NCBI GenBank assembly: GCA_013180625.2
Contig: SNVD02004560.1
Coordinates: 141,565 to 205,564, forward strand
Direction: 5' to 3'
DNA length: 64,000 bases
DNA from: Boswellia sacra
Lineage: Eukaryota > Streptophyta > Magnoliopsida > Sapindales > Burseraceae
Shown here in pieces: positions 59,866 through 64,000 of the stretch (position 1 is the stretch's first letter; every line of letters starts with the position of its first letter). Below the pieces are notes generated by a model. It made no database searches. It was not told the DNA's origin and saw only the letters and a list, made by a program, of their open reading frames with translations. Both the position numbers and the translations under genes were made by a program.

Positions 59866-60465
59866 CTAATTAATTTGAGTACTAGCTGGGTCAGGTTCAT
59901 ACTTAACTTCTTGTAATTTGTCAAGTAACTCGCCAGCAGAAGTGGCACAAACAAGGATCTTTCTCGTCGAATGAGGAATAAAATTTTGTTCCACAGCTGC
60001 ATCCACAAAACTTATCAAAGGATCAAAGAAATTTTTGACATTCAACAAACCTATGGGTTTTTGATAGAGATTCAGTTGGGCCCAAGAGGCGATTTGAAAA
60101 AATTTTTCAAGAGTACCAAAGCCACCTGGTAAAGCAATAAAGGTATCTGAATTGATGAGCATATGTGCCATGCGTTCATGCATAGAGGAGACCTGTAACT
60201 TCATCCCAACCGTTTTTTCAACGACGCTTTCTATAGCCAAAGCTTTAGGAATCACTCCTCAAATTTGACGACCTCCTACATGTGTAGCTGTTGACACACA
60301 ACCAATTAACTCGAGGCTACCTCCCCCATAAACCACATGAATCTTTCTTTCAGCCAGTAGCCTACCAAGATAATTTGCTACTTCTACAAACTCCATACTT
60401 TTACCCGGTCGAGATCCGCAGAATACACATATCATTTGGATTCGACGTTTTGAAGTTCCCTCCAT
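59866..60465 (-). pseudogene. LOG: LOG-type cytokinin riboside 5'-monophosphate phosphoribohydrolase pseudogene
   Basis: One uninterrupted frame from the ATG at 60465 except for a single TGA at 60256-60258, about 199 residues in all. Landmarks: ICVFCGSRPG near the N-terminus, VVYGGGSLELIGCVS, then the stop where the family has a hydrophobic residue before GVIPKAL. SMHERMAHM, FIALPGGFGTLEKFFQIASW and KPIGLLNV follow. LOG enzymes release active cytokinin bases from their nucleotides. Family genes normally have several introns and this has none, suggesting a retrocopy, although no poly-A tail is visible. The PGGxGTxxE motif ends in Lys instead of Glu, a second sign of lost function. Confidence 0.88.
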
Positions 60466-60780
60466 GGCTATGCAACTCTCTAACTATGTGTGAAGAAGGT
60501 AACAAGACATGTGGTATTTATGGAGTGCAAAAAGGTATGCTAATGATGATATCTAGCTAGGTAGCTCGGTTGTTTGTTGAAAAAGTTGACAATAATGCAT
60601 AAAAATTTAAAAAATGATGAAATACGACACCATAAGTCAAACAAAAGATACAAATTCAAAAATGATAGCTATGAGGCATTAAAATTCAAAAATGATGGCA
60701 CGCATGCATATGTACAGGTAGTTATGACTGTGGCTCACATCTTCCTCTGGTTTTACGTCGAGAAACGGCTTAAACACCTT

Positions 60781-61230
60781 CTATGAGTTGGGGATATGCT
60801 TCCCATCCAGTTTTCTTATAAACTGGCAAACATGGTTGTTTTGAGTCAGATTTCCAAGACTATAGTGATCCTGCTCATCTCGGAATTGTGTCCATAAGTT
60901 AAAAATTTCACGTTGCACAAGTCCACAAGAATGCATCTCAAAAGTCACTCGGATATCATCCAAAGACTCCTTACTCAGTCCATTCTTGATGAACTGTATT
61001 TTATCCTCTCAATTATTAGACAAATATCCCAAGGAGCGGCAATGCTGGTAAGAAGTCCATCTTGCACATTTGGGACAAACTTGTAACCTTTTCGCTCTTC
61101 GCTTTTTGGCGTAAAAGCTTTTTCCCATACCTGACATGTGAGAAACAAGATTATCTGAAAATTCATAAGAAAATCGAACCTTGGCTTCAATTAACCATCT
61201 TACTTCAACAGGCATACCCTTACACATCAA
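60781..61230 (-). pseudogene. Unidentified coding fragment, broken and cut by an LTR
   Basis: Minus-strand reading from the LTR edge at 61230: PVEVRWLIEAKVRFSYEFSD, then a lysine/arginine stretch, a CPKC motif with a further Cys nine residues later, SLGYLSNN, an in-frame TGA (61011-61013), EDKIQFIKNGLSKESLDDIR, GLVQREIFNLWTQFRDEQDH, and a normal stop at 60781. Composition and the single interruption suggest a once-real exon with a small Cys-rich (zinc-like) motif. I do not recognise the family. The Tat LTR inserted at 61231 removes the upstream part. It lies in the same orientation as the LOG relic, about 315 bp upstream of it. Confidence 0.55.
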
Positions 61231-62639
61231 TGATGCGTTCGAAACTAGCAAGTATACTAGTCGCACAAGTAATAAAGTGATAAGTAAGATATCGTTCCCA
61301 CGAGGATTGATTCTAATTGAATTTGTTATTTCCAGCAACAATAAACTAAACAGGGGGGATTTTTGTTGAATGCTTTACTAAATGAAATAAGAATGCAAGT
61401 AAAGAATAACAAAACAGAAAGTAAATTTGAATGAAAAATCAATGGGAGAAAGCTGGTTAAGGGATCCTTCTCTACCACAAGATATGGATTTGCGAATTAA
61501 TTGTAGAATTGTCATCTAATTACAGCATTGAAGTTATCAACCGTAGATAATAACAAGCTCTATTACCCCAATCTTTCCTTACTTTGTTGTTAAATAAAAC
61601 AAGCTCTTTATTTAATCTCTATCCATTAAACAACCTAGAACAAGCTCTCTGAGTTAATTCAATGGATGCATTAGGATAAGAAAGATAGGTTGATCTAAGC
61701 AATAAACACACAAGCTCGGATTATTTAACTTAGGGTATATTCTCCAATTGTAATCTCTGATCACAATTTTGCTACTAATGATTAGAAATTCAAGACAATT
61801 ACGGATCAAGATTTCTAGTCTAGCAATAAATCACACCCAAATTATATTCAGTTGGCCACTCAAATACAATCAGCAAGCAATCATAAGCATTAAATATGGG
61901 AGAATACAAGCAACTTCAATTAGAGAATTAGATAACAATTCCTTACACAATCAACTTACAAAAACCATATCAGGGGCTTTGAAATCACCCTCAACCAATT
62001 CAGATTCTGTTACACATTTTTAAGAACGTGGTAAATACAATACAACATGGAGACATTCCAGAAAATGAAAGGGAAGGGAACAACTTAGCAAATTTGATGT
62101 AATTCTCTTTGGATTGTAGTTCTTCCTCTTTCCAAGCTTCCTTTCTCCTTCAAGAACTCCAAGAGATGAAAGAATTCCAGAGCTGAAGCCTCCACCACGT
62201 TCTCCCCTCTTCAAGTTATGAAAATAAAATCCTAAAATGTGTTTAAATACTCTGCTACAGTAACTTGCTACAGTGCCCCGTATTATACATGCTACAGTGA
62301 CTTGTGGAATTATATTTCGATACATCTCACACTGTTTTGATTACAACTTTTGGTACACTGAATGGATTTATAAACCGTAAATTTCTCCAGAAAATAGACT
62401 TCGAGAGCTTTCCAACGGTATATAACATGTCGTCGGGTTCATTGTATATCAATACAATTAATCCGAGAAGATTACTGACTAGCAGAGGTGAAAATGAAGG
62501 GTTTTACTCCATTTTTGTGCAAGTTGCTCCAAAACTCCTACAAACATCAAAACACACAAAAACATAAAAATACCACGGAATATAGCAAAGAAACATGGAC
62601 GAATTGATAGAAAAGTAATACATAAATAGACACCTATCA
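61231..62639 (-). repeat. 3' LTR of a Tat-type element running off the window
   Basis: 1409 bp, TGATGCG..CTATCA, close sister of the solo LTR at 23380-24796. On its right is a minus-strand purine tract (GTGTGGGGGAAT, 62640-62652) and Tat-like 3' internal sequence, so this is the downstream LTR of a minus-strand element whose body lies beyond 64000. ATCAA (61226-61230) is one candidate half of its target duplication. Confidence 0.87.
62242..62298 (-). promoter_or_regulatory. Candidate LTR core promoter (sister copy)
   Basis: Three ACTGTAGCA copies (62290-62298, 62266-62274, 62253-62261) precede GTATTTAAA (62242-62250) on the minus strand, with nearly the same spacing as in the LTR at 24398-24453. 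Confidence 0.4.
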
Positions 62640-64000
62640 AATTCCCCCACACTTAGACTGTGCTAGTCCTCGAGCAACTAAAATGATACGAAACAAAACT
62701 AAACCGAAACAGAATCAAAGAAAAATTAAAACACACAAATGCTTCAACTTGCAAATAGGCCTCAAAGATTGTACTTAATTATAACCCAAGGAAAACTTCA
62801 AAATAATGTACTTGATCAAGAATTTTTATCTCAAAGATTAGTTTCGCTCCACTTCAATTCTTCAAGTGTGTGTGTGTAGAGCCATTCTCACCTAATCACT
62901 TGTAACCCGGATGAGTTTATGCATAAAAATGAATCATATTTAATATTGAAGATGTGTGTATAATGAACTCCATAGGCCTGCTTTTCAAGTCACTCTCCAC
63001 TAATGTAGACATGCACAACACCAAGGATCAAGTAGGACTTTATTAAGCTTGTAACGTTTGGCTTGGGTGAAGGTATGATAAAGGATAATAATTTGACTCA
63101 AATCATCCACAAACACATAAATCATTCAAGATTATGTAGGGCTCAACCCTATAACACAACTTCATTTCAATTCACCAGGTTACTCCCCCAAACTTATTTA
63201 GAACACTCAATCTTTTTTTTTTTTGCAGAAAACAAAGAAAACTACACCCCCACACTTTGTTGTTTCATTCTTTTTAAGAACACTTAAGGGTATAGATCTC
63301 TTATTCTTCTTCTTTTGTTCTCTTTTTTTTTCTTTTTTTCTTTTTTTTTATATTACACTTCCCCTCCCCCACACTTAAACAACACATTGTCCTCAATGTG
63401 TAAGTACGTGGACGATAAGTACAGATTGGCTTTTTTTCTTTTTTTCTTTTTTTCTTTTTTTTTTAAACACAATAGAACTCACTTGCATTGCTCATGACAC
63501 ATCCCAACCTCCTCTAACTTCCCAAAATCAGAACATAGCTCAAAATTTAATTGTGAATGATCTACATTCTCATAGGTAAGGGATAAACTGTTTGGAACAA
63601 ATTCATTTGAGGTTAGGAAATCTTTTAGTGAGTTAACAAAGAAAAAGGCTTACAGAGGCTCAAGGGGTAACTTGGGATCAATTTTAGTCAAGGTTGGCTA
63701 TTAAGGCTCAAACGGTCCAAAGATGGCCTAAATCATTTCCCCAATGTTGCACAGTCTAGGATTTCGCCTCGAGTGACCATCAAACAAGTTCTAGAATTCA
63801 TTGAAATCTGAAGAAACATTTAAATTACATAAACTTTCTCTAAGTGAACAAATACTCAGTGATAATAGCTTAGTGCTCAATGTTGCGCAAGGAATCAAAA
63901 GCAAAGCGAAAACCAATAAACATTTCAAGCACACAGATCCATGCATCATTTATCATTTTCCCAGAGTTATTCTTAATTCAATCATTGCCTTATCATTGGC
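62640..64000 (-). mobile_element. 3' internal region of the Tat-type element (partial)
   Basis: Starts with CCCCCACACTTAG and the hairpin word GTGCTAGTCCTCGAGCA. It contains pyrimidine-rich runs (63200-63350 and 63430-63460) and a CCCCCACACTTAAA..TTGTCCTCAATGT block (63365-63400) matching 59665-59705. Non-coding here. Its coding part should lie to the right of the window. Confidence 0.7.

Overview
This window is nuclear DNA of a flowering plant, most likely a woody eudicot. It is AT-rich, has spliced plant-type genes with GT..AG introns, and is dominated by nested plant transposable elements. I see nothing bacterial, viral-episomal or organellar. A Citrus-like source is my guess only; nothing in the sequence proves it.

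Two host genes look intact, both on the minus strand. The first (20615 down to 7392) encodes a 413-residue DUF3326-family protein. It has nine exons, all phase 0, and a first exon that reads as a chloroplast transit peptide. The second (39929 down to 36381) encodes a 577-residue secreted multicopper oxidase of the LPR1/LPR2 type in three exons, with all four copper-ligand clusters present. A third gene relic, an intronless LOG-type (cytokinin-activating phosphoribohydrolase) pseudogene, lies at 59866-60465. Beside it is an unidentified broken coding fragment (60781-61230).

Layout: 1-812 is AT-rich with an inverted repeat. 813-4335 is a gypsy derivative with LTRs, gag and protease but no reverse transcriptase. 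4336-7391 is intergenic with one MITE-like element. 7392-20615 is the DUF3326 gene. Its intron 5 holds a 6.75 kb decayed chromovirus (10241-16992, TSD AAATC), itself carrying a TRIM-like solo LTR (TSD TTGGC) and a 1.15 kb TIR-like element. Its intron 6 holds a MULE-type MITE with a 9-bp TSD. 21470-34853 is a complete-ended 13.4 kb CACTA transposon (TSD CTA). It contains decayed TNPD- and TNPA-like genes, a solo LTR (TSD ATAAA), two unrelated tandem arrays, and five consecutive 72-nt exons captured from an LRR receptor kinase gene. 36381-39929 is the LPR-like gene. 40036-48644 is intergenic with three TIR-type elements. 48645-53531 is a decayed copia element joined at a sharp breakpoint to a Tat-lineage gypsy element (53532-57095). 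That element's LTR (57096-58464) is followed by a second Tat internal region. 59866-61230 holds the two pseudogenes, cut by a further Tat-type LTR (61231-62639) whose element runs off the right edge.

The most interesting object is the CACTA element with captured LRR-kinase exons that keep splice sites and phase. Next come the LTR promoter motif retained in both sister LTRs, and the 40-bp duplication across the stop codon of the LPR-like gene, which leaves the protein end unchanged.
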